From Prevotella sp. UBA6387 (GTDB taxonomy: Bacteria; Bacteroidota; Bacteroidia; Bacteroidales; Bacteroidaceae): a stretch of 16,840 nucleotides of DNA. Positions 1 through 8,432 of the stretch are shown piece after piece. The notes under the pieces were generated by a model that made no database searches, was not told where the DNA came from, and saw only the letters and a program-made list of their open reading frames with translations. Each line of letters opens with the position of its first letter. Position 1 is the stretch's first letter. Where the stretch lies: positions 1 to 16,840 of the forward strand of contig DJQL01000020.1 in NCBI GenBank assembly GCA_002437565.1. The letters run 5' to 3'. The position numbers and the translations under genes are program-made.

Positions 1-1865
1 CGGAGATACTTGCCGAGTTCCCTTGACGACACCACGGCGTCGTTCTCTCCATGGCACCTGATATTCGGGTCGTAGAACTTGTACATGTTGTCCCAGAAGT
101 TGCATCCCTCTGGCACCCACTTTGTGGTGAGCATGTTGTCGAAGGCGCGCCAGCGTATGAGGTCGGCGAAGCGCAGTCCCTCGGAGAAGAGTTCCGTGAC
201 GCGCTCGCGGCGGATGTTGTACAGAGTCTTGTCGACCAGTTGCGTGCCTGAATAGCGCCCGAAGTCCATCTCCTTCGACAGGTCGGTCGCGTCGATTGTC
301 TTCTGGAAGTCGGTGTCGACGCCCGCGCGGGCACGAAGCTCGCGCCAGTATTGTTGTGCGGTAGCGTCGAGCCGACCATTGAGCTCATACTCTGCCTCCA
401 TGTAGTTGAGGAGGGCTTCCGATGAGCGCATGAGCGGGCAGGCGTTGGTCGTGGACAACTCTGAGTAGCGTGTCTGCTCCGCGTCGTATGTGTAGTATTT
501 ACGCTGCTGGTAACCAGTGATGCATCGTATTGATGCGTCGTCGTCGGTGATGTGCTTCGAGTTTGTCTCGGTAGGGCTGAGGTAAACCGGCAGTGGCTCT
601 CCCTCCGTGACGCCGGCTATGGTCGGGTCGGTGTATGTGGGCGTACTCTCGCCCCATACGAACAGCTGCAGGCGCTCGTCGCGGTTTTCCTTTGTGTCGT
701 CGATGGTCACGTCGCCATGGTAGCCGCTTCCCTGTGCGTAGATTGGCAGGCCGTTCTTCATGAGGAACGTCTGGATGAACGAGCGTGTGAAACCAGCGTT
801 GGCGCCGCACAACGTGTAGTGTCCGACACCGTGCACGTAGCCGAGATCCTTGTCGTATTCCTTCCACATGATGGCCTCTGGCACGTTGGCGAGCGACGGC
901 TCGCTGAAGAGGTTGAAGTATGGGTTCCAAGCGTCCTTGTCGCCATACACTGGGTCTATCTTGTGGTTGTTCTCTATGAGCGCGGCCTGGTCGCCCACTT
1001 GCTTGGCCGCATCCATGGCCTGCTGTAGGAAGAACCTCACCTCTCCTTCCTGGTCGAATGTCTTGCCCTGGTTGTACGACATCTTCGCGCCTGGCCAGTT
1101 GGCGTCGCCAGGTACGCGGCCTGAGCCGCGGTGATATTTCTCGAACGTTCCCTCAAACAGGGCCACGCGCGACTTCATGAGCAACGCGGCCTCGCGGTTC
1201 ACGCGCTGTCCGTTGAACGTGGCGCGTGGGTAGCACATCTCGATGGCCTTGTCGAGGTCGCTGAGTATGAAGCGTGCCACCTCGTTGCGTGGTGTGCGCT
1301 TTGAGCTCTCTACTATGGCGTCATTCTCATCGGCAAGCACTTCTGTCACGACAGGCAGGTCGCCGTAGTAGGCCAGCATGTTGTAATAGTTCAGGGCGCG
1401 GAAGAAGTAAGCCTCTCCGAGATAGTTTTTCACCTCCTCTGTCTCTGTCAGCGTCCCGTTCTCTATCTGCTCCAGCACCTTGTTGATGAAGAAGTTGTAT
1501 ACGCGCACGCCGCCGTAGCTGCCTTGGAGCACCTTGCCGGAAGCCACCTCCCAATGGTCGTTGGCGAAGAGCTGTGTGCTGCCGCCGCCCGAGCAGTAGA
1601 TGTCGGTGTTGCCGTCCGACTTTGCCTTGCCCTCGTTGAATCCTCCCCACGAGTGGCTCATCGAACCGGAGAAAGGCGTGGTCAGGTAGGTGTCGTAGTA
1701 ATTGTTCAGGTAGGCGGCCAGCTGGTCGGCGTTCTGGTAGTATGCTCCTGGCGTGATCTGGCTGATAGGTTTCAGGTCGAGCAAGTCGTTGCAGGAGGTC
1801 ATGCCCAAGGCAGCCGTGGTGACAGCCGCTCCCAAGAGCATTTTCTTTATGTTGTTGAGATTCAT
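1..1865 (-). CDS. SusD/RagB family outer-membrane lipoprotein (partial, C-terminus off the left edge)
   Basis: This is a surface glycan-binding lipoprotein that caps the SusC-type transporter encoded just upstream. Reading the minus strand from the ATG at 1865 gives 621 uninterrupted codons with no stop before base 1, so the 3' end is missing. The N-terminus is a lipoprotein signal: a basic start (MNLNNIKK), a hydrophobic stretch and a lipobox ending in Cys25 (LGMTSC). The mature protein starts CNDLLDLKP, typical of SusD. Further family marks are GEAYFFRALNYYNML in the TPR-like helical part and, near the C-terminal end, NIRRERVTELFSEGLRFADLIRW, the classic SusD signature. The start lies 28 bp after the SusC stop, so the two form one operon. 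The ligand cannot be deduced. Family assignment is secure; the specific glycan is unknown. Confidence 0.95.
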   Translation of the reverse strand, partial: MNLNNIKKMLLGAAVTTAALGMTSCNDLLDLKPISQITPGAYYQNADQLAAYLNNYYDTYLTTPFSGSMSHSWGGFNEGKAKSDGNTDIYCSGGGSTQLFANDHWEVASGKVLQGSYGGVRVYNFFINKVLEQIENGTLTETEEVKNYLGEAYFFRALNYYNMLAYYGDLPVVTEVLADENDAIVESSKRTPRNEVARFILSDLDKAIEMCYPRATFNGQRVNREAALLMKSRVALFEGTFEKYHRGSGRVPGDANWPGAKMSYNQGKTFDQEGEVRFFLQQAMDAAKQVGDQAALIENNHKIDPVYGDKDAWNPYFNLFSEPSLANVPEAIMWKEYDKDLGYVHGVGHYTLCGANAGFTRSFIQTFLMKNGLPIYAQGSGYHGDVTIDDTKENRDERLQLFVWGESTPTYTDPTIAGVTEGEPLPVYLSPTETNSKHITDDDASIRCITGYQQRKYYTYDAEQTRYSELSTTNACPLMRSSEALLNYMEAEYELNGRLDATAQQYWRELRARAGVDTDFQKTIDATDLSKEMDFGRYSGTQLVDKTLYNIRRERVTELFSEGLRFADLIRWRAFDNMLTTKWVPEGCNFWDNMYKFYDPNIRCHGENDAVVSSRELGKYL

Positions 1866-1893
1866 GTTTTCTGTGTTTTAGTAGGTGATAACT

Positions 1894-4800
1894 TTAGAAA
1901 GTGATGTTCATGCCGATGGCCCATGTGCGCTGCAGTGGATACAGCTTGCCGTTTCCCCACGAGCCATCCATGGCCTCTGGGTCGAACACGCTGGAGAGAC
2001 CTGTCAGGGTGAACAAGTTGTCGCAAGAGAAGTAGGCGCGCACGCGGCTCATGCCGGCTTTCTCTGTCAAGCTCCGCGGGAGGGTGTAGCCGACCTGGAT
2101 GTTCTTGCAGCGCACGTATGCCGCGTTCTGCAGGTAGCGTGTCTGGGTCTGCTGGTTCTTGGTGTTGCCAAAGTAGGGTCTTGGGTAGTAGGCATCCTTG
2201 TTGTCCTCGCTCCAGTAGTCGAGGTGCTCCTCGAAGCAGCAGCTCTGCCAAAGGCCGCCGCTCGCGCCCCAGAAATACGGTCCGCTGACCCAGTAGTCGC
2301 GCTTCATCACGCCTTGGAAGAATATGGAGAAGTCGATGCCCTTCCACTCTGCGTTGAGGTTCAAGCCGAAGTTGAAGCGCGGTGTGCTGTTGCCTATGCG
2401 CTTCAGGTCTCCGTGGTCTTTGAGCGTGCTCGCGCCAGAAGTCACCTTTTTGTCGCCGTTGAGGTCCTTGTACATGATGTCGCCGGCTTGCCAGTTGCTG
2501 CCCCAGTTTGGCTTGTTGTTCTCAAGCCATGAGTTCATCTCCTCGTCGCTGTTGGCTATGCCCTCTGTCTCATAGCCCCAGATCTCGCCGAGCTTCTTGC
2601 CGTTGTAGTAGCTGTTTATGCTCTGGTTGTCGAAGTCACCCTCGTAGGGGTAGGAGAGGATCTTTGACGTGGCGTCGGCAACGTTGAACTTCGCGCCATA
2701 CTTGAAGTCGCCAATCTGGTCGCGCCATTGTATCTCAAACTCCCAACCCGTGGAGCGCATGTCGCAGTTGTTCGTGCGAGGGGCGTCGGTGCCGAGCACT
2801 GAGCCGAGCACCGGTGCCGGGCCTATCATGTCCTTCGTGGTGCGGCTGTACCAGTCGAAAGAGCCTGTCAGGCGGTTGTTGAGCAGGGCGAAGTCGAGAC
2901 CCACGTCCCATGTCTCAACGGTTTCCCATGTCATGGTGCTGTTCACGATGCCAGGCAGCGAGGCCGTGTTCTGGCGTGAGCCGTTGATGAGCCATGTGCT
3001 GCTCTGTGAGCCTACGCCTTGCTGTTGGTAGAATGGGTACCACGCCCAGAACGAGTTGTAATTTGAGCTCGTGTTGCCGAGTTGGCCCCAAGAGGCGCGC
3101 AACTTCAGCGTCTGTATGGTAGACGAGAGAGGCTTGAAGAAGCCTTCGCGCGCTATGTTCCAACCTGCCGACACCGACGGGAACCATGCCCAGCGGTTGT
3201 CGTTGGTGAAGCGCGACGAGCCGTCGTAGCGGAGGTTGAACTCCATGAGGTACTTGCTGTCGTAGTCGTAGTTGATGCGCGCGAAGTAGCCGGCCGTGGC
3301 GCGGTGCCAGTAGGCGTCGCTCACGCGTGGGTTCTTCTGCGTGAGGCTGAGATAAGGGAAGTCGTTGGTTATCAGGTCTGTGCCCGACGCGCTCACGTTG
3401 TTGGTGCCATACTTCTCGAAGTTTACGCCGAGCATTCCCTTGAGGTTGTGCGAGCCTATGCTGCGCGTGTAGTCGGTATATCCGTTGAAGGCGAAGTAGT
3501 CTGCCTCCGAGCGGTAGTCGCTCACGCTCGCCACCGTGCCGTAGCCCGAGTCGCGCTGCCAGCGCGTGCCGTCGGCATAATAAGAGTACACGGGGAACAT
3601 GTCGGTCTTCGACTTGTAGAAGTTGTTGCGCATGGCGCCATCGATGTGGATGTTCCAGCCCTTTATTGGCGTGAAGGTGAAGTTGAGCTGCTGCGTGAAC
3701 TGGTTGGTGCGCTGGTTTGTCGTGCCGCCGTCTTCAAGCTCGGCAATCTCCATGCCGTCTATCCAGTGGCCGTTGGGGTCAACGGTCGGGCAGGTCGGCC
3801 AACGGCGCGCTATGTTGTGGAAGAACAAGCCTGAGAGGTATTGTGGCCTCTCATAGTCGGAGCGCATGAACTTCGTGGAGTATTCCACCTTGGCCCACGA
3901 CGCGAGTTGCGCGCTGATCTTGCCGTTCATGGTGTAGCGGTCGAGCTCGTCGTGTCCGTGACGGATGAGGCCGTTGTTCATCAGGTAGCCCGCGCTCAGC
4001 ATCCAGCTCACCTTGTCGTTGCCGCCCGACATCGAGAGGTTGTGCTGCGTGGAAGGCACGTTGCTCTTATAGAACTCCTTGAACCAGTCGGTGTTGGCGA
4101 AAGAAGAGCCGTAGATGCCCCAACGGTTGTTGGAGCCTGCTATCACGCCGTAATATTCCGATTGCGACGGGTCGTTGTAGACACCGTTCATGTAGTTCTT
4201 TATGCGCTCAATGGCCTCGCTGTTGAATTGGTCGCCTGAGCCGGAGTTGTTGCTTGCCACGTTCCAGTAGTTGGCGAAGTCGAGCGAGTTAACCATGTCT
4301 GGCAGCTGCGTGGCGGTGGAGAAGCGCACGTCGCCGCTGTAGTTGACCCTCACCTTGCCAGCCTTGCCGCTCTTCGTCGTGACGAGAATCACGCCGAAGG
4401 CTGCGCGCGTGCCGTAGATGGAGGCTGAGGCCGCGTCTTTCAGCACGGAGACACTCTCTATGTCGTTGGGGTTAAGGCTATTGATGTCGCCCTCGATGCC
4501 ATCGATGAGGATGAGAGGCGAGTCGGTAGAGCCGTTGCCGATAGAGCCAGTGCCGCGGATGGTAATGGCCATCGAGTTGTTGAGCATGCCGCCGTTGGTG
4601 TTGGCGGTGAAGTTCAGGCCTGGCACGGCGCCTTGCAATGCCTGGGTGACATTAGTCACCGGGCGGTCTTCGAGCACCTCGGAGCCAACCATCGACACGG
4701 CGCCAGTGACGTTGACTTTCTTCTGGGTGCCGTAGCCCACCACCACGATCTCGTTGAGCTCGGTGTCGGCCGATTTCATTTGCACGTTTATAACCCTGCG

Positions 4801-5085
4801 GCTGCCCACCTTCACCTCCTCGTTCTTGAATCCGAGATATGACACGCGAAGGGTTGCCTGTGGCGATGCCTGCAATGAGTATTTGCCGTCGATGTCGGTC
4901 ACGGTGCCACCCTTTGTGCCGACCACCACGACGGAGGCTCCGACGATGGGCTCGCCCGAAGAGTCGGTGACGGTACCTGTTACCTTGATGCCCTGCGCGT
5001 AGACCATCACGGCAAAGAGCATCATAGCCATCATCATGCCCATTCGTCTTAAGGCATGGTGGAGTTGAGATAGTTTCTTGTCCAT
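1894..5085 (-). CDS. SusC/RagA family TonB-dependent outer-membrane transporter (first pair)
   Basis: This 1063-residue protein would import oligosaccharides or other nutrients across the outer membrane using TonB energy. A signal peptide covers about residues 1-30; it is unusually Met-rich (MGMMMAMMLFAVMV) and ends VYAQ. Next is a carboxypeptidase-regulatory-like beta domain at about 35-105 (VTGTVTDSSGEPIVGASV, VTDIDGKYSL). The TonB-box region is near 110-118 (ELNEIVVVGYG). The plug spans about 120-240, with LILIDGIEGD and SVSVLKDAASASIYGTRAA, and is followed by the 22-strand barrel. The protein ends MNITF, a normal aromatic-terminated barrel end. The length is typical of the family. The gene heads an operon with the SusD gene 28 bp downstream, and a good Bacteroidetes promoter lies about 125 bp upstream. 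No regulator gene is adjacent, so induction cannot be inferred. The family call is firm; the substrate is not known. Confidence 0.97.
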   Translation of the reverse strand: MDKKLSQLHHALRRMGMMMAMMLFAVMVYAQGIKVTGTVTDSSGEPIVGASVVVVGTKGGTVTDIDGKYSLQASPQATLRVSYLGFKNEEVKVGSRRVINVQMKSADTELNEIVVVGYGTQKKVNVTGAVSMVGSEVLEDRPVTNVTQALQGAVPGLNFTANTNGGMLNNSMAITIRGTGSIGNGSTDSPLILIDGIEGDINSLNPNDIESVSVLKDAASASIYGTRAAFGVILVTTKSGKAGKVRVNYSGDVRFSTATQLPDMVNSLDFANYWNVASNNSGSGDQFNSEAIERIKNYMNGVYNDPSQSEYYGVIAGSNNRWGIYGSSFANTDWFKEFYKSNVPSTQHNLSMSGGNDKVSWMLSAGYLMNNGLIRHGHDELDRYTMNGKISAQLASWAKVEYSTKFMRSDYERPQYLSGLFFHNIARRWPTCPTVDPNGHWIDGMEIAELEDGGTTNQRTNQFTQQLNFTFTPIKGWNIHIDGAMRNNFYKSKTDMFPVYSYYADGTRWQRDSGYGTVASVSDYRSEADYFAFNGYTDYTRSIGSHNLKGMLGVNFEKYGTNNVSASGTDLITNDFPYLSLTQKNPRVSDAYWHRATAGYFARINYDYDSKYLMEFNLRYDGSSRFTNDNRWAWFPSVSAGWNIAREGFFKPLSSTIQTLKLRASWGQLGNTSSNYNSFWAWYPFYQQQGVGSQSSTWLINGSRQNTASLPGIVNSTMTWETVETWDVGLDFALLNNRLTGSFDWYSRTTKDMIGPAPVLGSVLGTDAPRTNNCDMRSTGWEFEIQWRDQIGDFKYGAKFNVADATSKILSYPYEGDFDNQSINSYYNGKKLGEIWGYETEGIANSDEEMNSWLENNKPNWGSNWQAGDIMYKDLNGDKKVTSGASTLKDHGDLKRIGNSTPRFNFGLNLNAEWKGIDFSIFFQGVMKRDYWVSGPYFWGASGGLWQSCCFEEHLDYWSEDNKDAYYPRPYFGNTKNQQTQTRYLQNAAYVRCKNIQVGYTLPRSLTEKAGMSRVRAYFSCDNLFTLTGLSSVFDPEAMDGSWGNGKLYPLQRTWAIGMNITF

Positions 5086-5209
5086 TAATTAATAGGGATT
5101 AGTTTGTGAATTTTGATGATGAGAGAGTCTCCTCCTCTTATGTTTTCCTTCGTGATGAAACATTTTTCCTTGATTGTTTGGTCTTGTTTTGTTTTTAGTT
5201 TTGTAAGCG

Positions 5210-5241
5210 CAAATATAGCAAGAAAAATTAATATTATCAAA
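5210..5241 (-). promoter_or_regulatory. Bacteroidetes-type promoter for the first susC/susD operon
   Basis: On the minus strand, a TTTG at 5241-5238 is followed after 20 bp by TATATTTG at 5217-5210. This matches the Bacteroides sigma-ABfr consensus TTTG-N19-21-TAnnTTTG exactly. Transcription would begin near 5203, giving a leader of about 118 nt before the ATG at 5085. Assignment is by motif and position only. Confidence 0.7.
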
Positions 5242-5430
5242 AGTTAACGCAAATTTCGGGGGGAGGTAACATACGTTAACAATATTACGCTTTACTGAAA
5301 CAAATATTAAGAAAAACGCTTTCGAAATAATAGGAAAGAAGTTGCGAAGTTTTAAGGTAATATAGCTGTTGGCAAATGGTGTCTTGTGAATGTAACTATA
5401 AGTTATTGTGGCTGTTTTCGTGCCCTCCGG
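5242..5430. other. A+T-rich intergenic spacer upstream of the first susC promoter
   Basis: I see no credible gene here. The stretch is A+T-rich, with a small palindromic patch around GTTAAC (two copies, near 5244 and 5275). It lies between the susC promoter and the tandem repeat array, which makes it the natural place for an activator site, but no recognisable operator could be identified. Confidence 0.4.
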
Positions 5431-5513
5431 CTTTACGCTTGAATCGTGTCGGCCTTACGCTTGAATCGCGTTGCCTTTACGCTTGAATCGCGACGCGATT
5501 CAAGCGTAAAGGC
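5431..5513. repeat. Three 22-bp-period tandem repeats ending in a 20-bp perfect palindrome
   Basis: The core TTACGCTTGAATCG occurs at 5433, 5455 and 5477, exactly 22 bp apart. The third copy (5473-5492) is followed after one base (A5493) by its perfect reverse complement at 5494-5513. A degraded further inverted copy (GTTTCAGCGTGACG) may lie at about 5520-5533. The array sits in non-coding sequence about 190 bp upstream of the first susC promoter and about 120 bp beyond the aldolase terminator. Short open frames crossing it look spurious. It could be a protein-binding array, a cruciform-forming element or a dispersed intergenic repeat. Its function is unknown. Confidence 0.85.
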
Positions 5514-5635
5514 GATGCCGTTTCAGCGTGACGAAAAAATCCGTGTTTTTTTGAATGTTTTCGAGTGCTGTCGTCCACTTTCCATGGGCTCATTGGAAGC
5601 GTTTTCGCCACCATTTCCCTCGGGTTGACATAGAA

Positions 5636-5671
5636 AAAGGCGCGGAAGACATTTTGTCTTCACGCGCCTTT
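5636..5671 (-). terminator. Rho-independent terminator of the aldolase gene
   Basis: A 15-bp stem (AAAGGCGCGGAAGAC at 5636-5650 with GTCTTCACGCGCCTTT at 5656-5671, one bulged base) surrounds an ATTTT loop. Read on the minus strand it is followed by a short T-run and lies about 46 bp after the aldolase stop. Flanking A/T on both sides means it might also work for the plus strand, but no plus-strand gene precedes it. Confidence 0.85.
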
Positions 5672-5717
5672 ATATTGATTTAGCCTTTATCTCCACGAGT
5701 GGAGACGAAAAGGTTGA

Positions 5718-6728
5718 TTAGTCGCAGTTAGCGAGCTTGTTCTCTGAACCGAGAACATCCTTGATCTTCTCCTCGTACATTTCGATCATGTAGTTGCGAG
5801 CCACCTTGCCATACTGGCGAGGATCGAAGTAGTCAGGATGGTTAGCAAGAGTCTCACGCACACCTGCGGTGTAAGCCAGGCGAGAGTCTGAGTCGATGTT
5901 GATCTTGCAGACTGCGCTCTTTGAAGCCCTGCGGAGCTGATCCTCTGGTATGCCTACTGCATCTGGGAGCTTGCCACCAAACTTGTTGATGATGTCCACA
6001 TACTTCTGTGGTACAGAAGATGATCCGTGGAGCACGATTGGGAAGCCAGGGAGCTTCTTCTCGATCTCAGCCAGCACGTCGAATGCCAATGGAGGAGGAA
6101 CCAGGCGGCCAGTCTTCGGGTCGCGTGTGCACTGCTCGGGCTTGAACTTGTAAGCACCGTGGCTTGTGCCGATAGAGATGGCGAGGCTGTCGCAACCAGA
6201 ACGCTGAGAGAAGTCGATGACCTCCTCAGGCTTTGTGTAGTGGCTTTCCTCAGAAGCCACCTCGTCCTCAACGCCAGCGAGCACGCCGAGCTCAGCCTCG
6301 ACAGTGACATCATACTTGTGGGCATACTCCACGCACTTGCGTGTCAGCTCGATGTTCTCCTCGTAAGGCTTGCTTGAACCATCGATCATGACGCTTGAGA
6401 AGCCAAGGTCTACGCAATCCTTGACAAGCTCGAATGTGTCTCCGTGGTCGAGGTGCAACGCAATCTCAGGATGGTTGCAGCCAAGGCTCTTGGCAAACTC
6501 CACGGCACCCTGTGCCATATAGCGGAGCAGGATAGGGTTAGCGTATGCGCGTGCGCCCTTTGAAACCTGAAGGATGACCGGGCTCTTGAGTGTAGAGCTG
6601 GCCGTGATGATAGCCTGAAGCTGCTCAAGGTTGTTGAAGTTGAATGCTGGAATAGCATAACCGCCTGTTACGGCGCGCTTGAACATCTCGCGTGTGTTTA
6701 CGAGACCCAAATCTTTGTAGTTAACCAT
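5718..6728 (-). CDS. fba: Class II fructose-bisphosphate aldolase
   Basis: This zinc-dependent cytoplasmic enzyme cleaves fructose 1,6-bisphosphate into glyceraldehyde 3-phosphate and dihydroxyacetone phosphate, and makes the reverse condensation in gluconeogenesis. The 336 residues show the class II barrel landmarks. HLDHGD at 92-97 supplies the catalytic Asp94 and zinc ligand His95. VEAELG at 143-148 carries the usual acidic ligand. ISIGTSHGAYKF puts zinc ligand His190 in place, and VLHGSSSVP carries His234. INIDSDSRLAYT near 277-286 fits the phosphate-binding strand. The length fits the roughly 330-residue class II subfamily common in Bacteroidetes. The gene stands alone, with its own promoter and terminator. 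A closely related tagatose-bisphosphate or other class II aldolase is possible, but central fructose-bisphosphate aldolase is the most economical call. Confidence 0.95.
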   Translation of the reverse strand: MVNYKDLGLVNTREMFKRAVTGGYAIPAFNFNNLEQLQAIITASSTLKSPVILQVSKGARAYANPILLRYMAQGAVEFAKSLGCNHPEIALHLDHGDTFELVKDCVDLGFSSVMIDGSSKPYEENIELTRKCVEYAHKYDVTVEAELGVLAGVEDEVASEESHYTKPEEVIDFSQRSGCDSLAISIGTSHGAYKFKPEQCTRDPKTGRLVPPPLAFDVLAEIEKKLPGFPIVLHGSSSVPQKYVDIINKFGGKLPDAVGIPEDQLRRASKSAVCKINIDSDSRLAYTAGVRETLANHPDYFDPRQYGKVARNYMIEMYEEKIKDVLGSENKLANCD

Positions 6729-6779
6729 TTTATTAAATGTTTAAAAGATAATTGTTTTCCTTTTATAATCCTTATCCAT

Positions 6780-6798
6780 AGAGAGGTGCTACCTCTCT
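6780..6798 (-). promoter_or_regulatory. 5'-leader hairpin of the aldolase mRNA
   Basis: AGAGAGGT (6780-6787) and ACCTCTCT (6791-6798) form a perfect 8-bp stem with a 3-nt loop. From the predicted promoter, transcription would start near 6802, so the hairpin would sit almost at the very 5' end of the aldolase transcript. Such 5'-terminal stems commonly stabilise mRNA. That role is inferred here. Confidence 0.5.
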
Positions 6799-6808
6799 CT
6801 TGCGTTTG

Positions 6809-6839
6809 CAAATTTAGCACATATATTTCCTTTTCCAAC
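6809..6839 (-). promoter_or_regulatory. Probable promoter of the aldolase gene
   Basis: TAAATTTG at 6816-6809 on the minus strand fits the TAnnTTTG -7 element exactly. Nineteen bases further upstream is GTTG (6839-6836), one base off the TTTG -33 element. The predicted start near 6802 gives a leader of about 74 nt. The element lies in the spacer after the symporter gene, so the aldolase is probably transcribed independently of it. Confidence 0.6.
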
Positions 6840-6928
6840 ATTCTTGATGATTATTTTATGTTTTTGAATATTAAAAAAGAATAATACGGTATCTTGCGTT
6901 GCCATTGCTTCGTGGTTTTGCAACATCG

Positions 6929-6947
6929 GTTTTGCAAAACTTGCAAG
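6929..6947. repeat. Overlapping small palindromes between symporter and aldolase genes
   Basis: GTTTTGCAAAAC (6929-6940) is a 12-bp perfect palindrome. It is followed directly by CTTGCAAG (6940-6947), and a related half, GGTTTTGCAA, lies at 6914-6923. They could form a weak 3' hairpin for the symporter mRNA, but no T-run follows, or an operator upstream of the aldolase promoter. Function not shown. Confidence 0.35.
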
Positions 6948-6963
6948 TTGGAGGTTCGCCCAC

Positions 6964-8190
6964 TTAAAGCGTAAGCACGGGGTCATGGCCTTTGCCCTTG
7001 CGTGCGAGTTCGAGGGCGAAGAGCAACACGAGGAAGTAGCAGAGGAAAGGTATGACAAACGGCAGCGACATCATCTGCGTGGATTCGGCTATGAGGCTCA
7101 TCAGCAGGAATCCACATCCGCCTATCGGTGTCATCATCAGCAGCGACGACGCGCTCTTTGTCAGGTTGCCCAGCCCTCGTAGCGAGAGCGAGAAGATGGT
7201 CGGGAACATTATCGCCTCGAAGACGTAGTTGCAGACCAAGGCTATCATGGACAGCTTGCCGAGGTTGCAGAGCACGAGTCCGATGCTTATCACGCTTCCC
7301 GTGGCGCACACGAGGAGCATGGTCTCGGCTTTCACTGTCCGCATGATCCAGCTGCCGCCGAATCGCCCGAGCATGAAAAACGCCAAGGCCGCCGTGAGCA
7401 CTATGGAGGCCGTGTTGTCGCTCATCCATCCCTTGTCTGTCACGAAGTTGATGAAATAGCTGTTGATGCTTATCTCCGCCACCTCGTAGGCAAGGAGCGA
7501 GAAAAGTCCGAAGACGAACATGGGGTGATGGCGGAAGAGCTTCACGATGCGCGTGCCTTGCTCGTGGTCTTCCGTGGTGGCCTTGTGGCTTATCTCCGGC
7601 AGCCTGACGCACGAGAATACCACGGCTATTATGAGCACTATGATGCCGAGTATGGCGTAGGGCAGCACCACCTTGCCGCGCTCGCTGGTTCCGGTGAAGA
7701 GAAATTGCCCCACGATGAACGTTGCGGCGAGTGAGCCAAGTCCGTTGAACGACTGCGAGAAGTTGAGGCGGCTCGTGGCGGTTACAGGATTGCCGAGTTC
7801 GGTGACATAGGGGTTGGCGGATGTCTCAAGAAATACCAGTCCGCATCCTATGATGAAGAGCGCGCCAAGGTAGGCGTAGAACGTGCCGGCCTCGGCACCG
7901 GGTATGAAGAGCAATGAGCCCACGCCGAAGAGCATGAGGCCGAAGATGACGCCTGTGCGATAGCCGTGGCGGTTGATGAACCAGCCGGCAGGAATGGCCG
8001 TGATGAAATAGCCGAGATAAGTGGTGACCTGGATGAGTGCCGACTGCGACATGGATATGTCGAGCGCGTTCTGGAAGTGCTTGTTGAGCACGTCGAGGAT
8101 GGCGCGGGCGAAGCCCCACAGGAAGAAGAGGGTGGTGACGAGGATGAATGGCAGTAGATACTGCTTGTTGGTAAGGGTAGGTCTTTCCAT
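6964..8190 (-). CDS. FucP-like MFS sugar/H+ symporter (FHS family)
   Basis: This is an inner-membrane major-facilitator transporter of the fucose/glucose/galactose:H+ symporter group. The 408 residues are strongly hydrophobic and consistent with 12 membrane segments. The first segment contains FFLWGFARAILDVLNKHFQ (residues 22-40), the family's N-terminal signature, with Asp33 at the place of the proton-linked Asp of E. coli FucP. LETSANPYVTELG at 121-133 matches the FucP helix-4 motif, with Glu122 as the second key acid. RLNFSQSFNGLGS follows, as expected. The sugar could be fucose, glucose, galactose or a related hexose; the sequence does not decide. It lies between two SusC/SusD systems and next to aldolase, which fits inner-membrane uptake of released monosaccharide. 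It is divergent from the second susC, and no clear terminator follows the gene. Confidence 0.92.
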   Translation of the reverse strand: MERPTLTNKQYLLPFILVTTLFFLWGFARAILDVLNKHFQNALDISMSQSALIQVTTYLGYFITAIPAGWFINRHGYRTGVIFGLMLFGVGSLLFIPGAEAGTFYAYLGALFIIGCGLVFLETSANPYVTELGNPVTATSRLNFSQSFNGLGSLAATFIVGQFLFTGTSERGKVVLPYAILGIIVLIIAVVFSCVRLPEISHKATTEDHEQGTRIVKLFRHHPMFVFGLFSLLAYEVAEISINSYFINFVTDKGWMSDNTASIVLTAALAFFMLGRFGGSWIMRTVKAETMLLVCATGSVISIGLVLCNLGKLSMIALVCNYVFEAIMFPTIFSLSLRGLGNLTKSASSLLMMTPIGGCGFLLMSLIAESTQMMSLPFVIPFLCYFLVLLFALELARKGKGHDPVLTL

Positions 8191-8393
8191 TATTTTTTTT
8201 ATGATATTGTTGTCGTGCGATATTATAATTAATGTGTGCGTGGGGTTTTACAGGCTGTCTATGTCTTTAACGGGCAGTCTGGTCATTTTTGGGATTGTGT
8301 CTGTTGGATGCCAAGGTCTTCCGTCGTTTTCGCGTTCGCCTTGCGTCCTTCCATCATGTATTCGCTTTCTTCCATAAAGAATATTTTAGTTTG
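8191..8393. other. Leader/intergenic sequence of the symporter gene, no gene seen
   Basis: About 200 bp separate the symporter start from the predicted -7 box. A T-rich patch lies just upstream of the ATG (8191-8200). I see no convincing open frame, RNA gene or riboswitch-like fold. Confidence 0.4.
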
Positions 8394-8401
8394 CAAATGT
8401 A
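8394..8401 (-). promoter_or_regulatory. Possible -7 element for the symporter gene
   Basis: TACATTTG on the minus strand fits TAnnTTTG. There is no good TTTG 19-21 bp upstream; that position falls at the edge of the transposase remnant. The leader would be about 200 nt. This is a weak prediction from one box. Confidence 0.3.
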
Positions 8402-8432
8402 GGCATTCTTTTTCTATAATCGTCAGCCTTTA

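Noticed and set aside
5473..5513. The palindrome as an invertible promoter switch for susC, as known in Bacteroides
   Set aside because: The arms are separated by one base, so there is no segment to invert, and the promoter lies outside the repeat.
5431..5513. CRISPR array
   Set aside because: The 22-bp period leaves only about 8 bp between cores, so there are no spacers, and no cas gene is present.
5446..5628. Small plus-strand open frame across the tandem repeats
   Set aside because: It is produced by the repeats, has no ribosome site and no protein-like composition.
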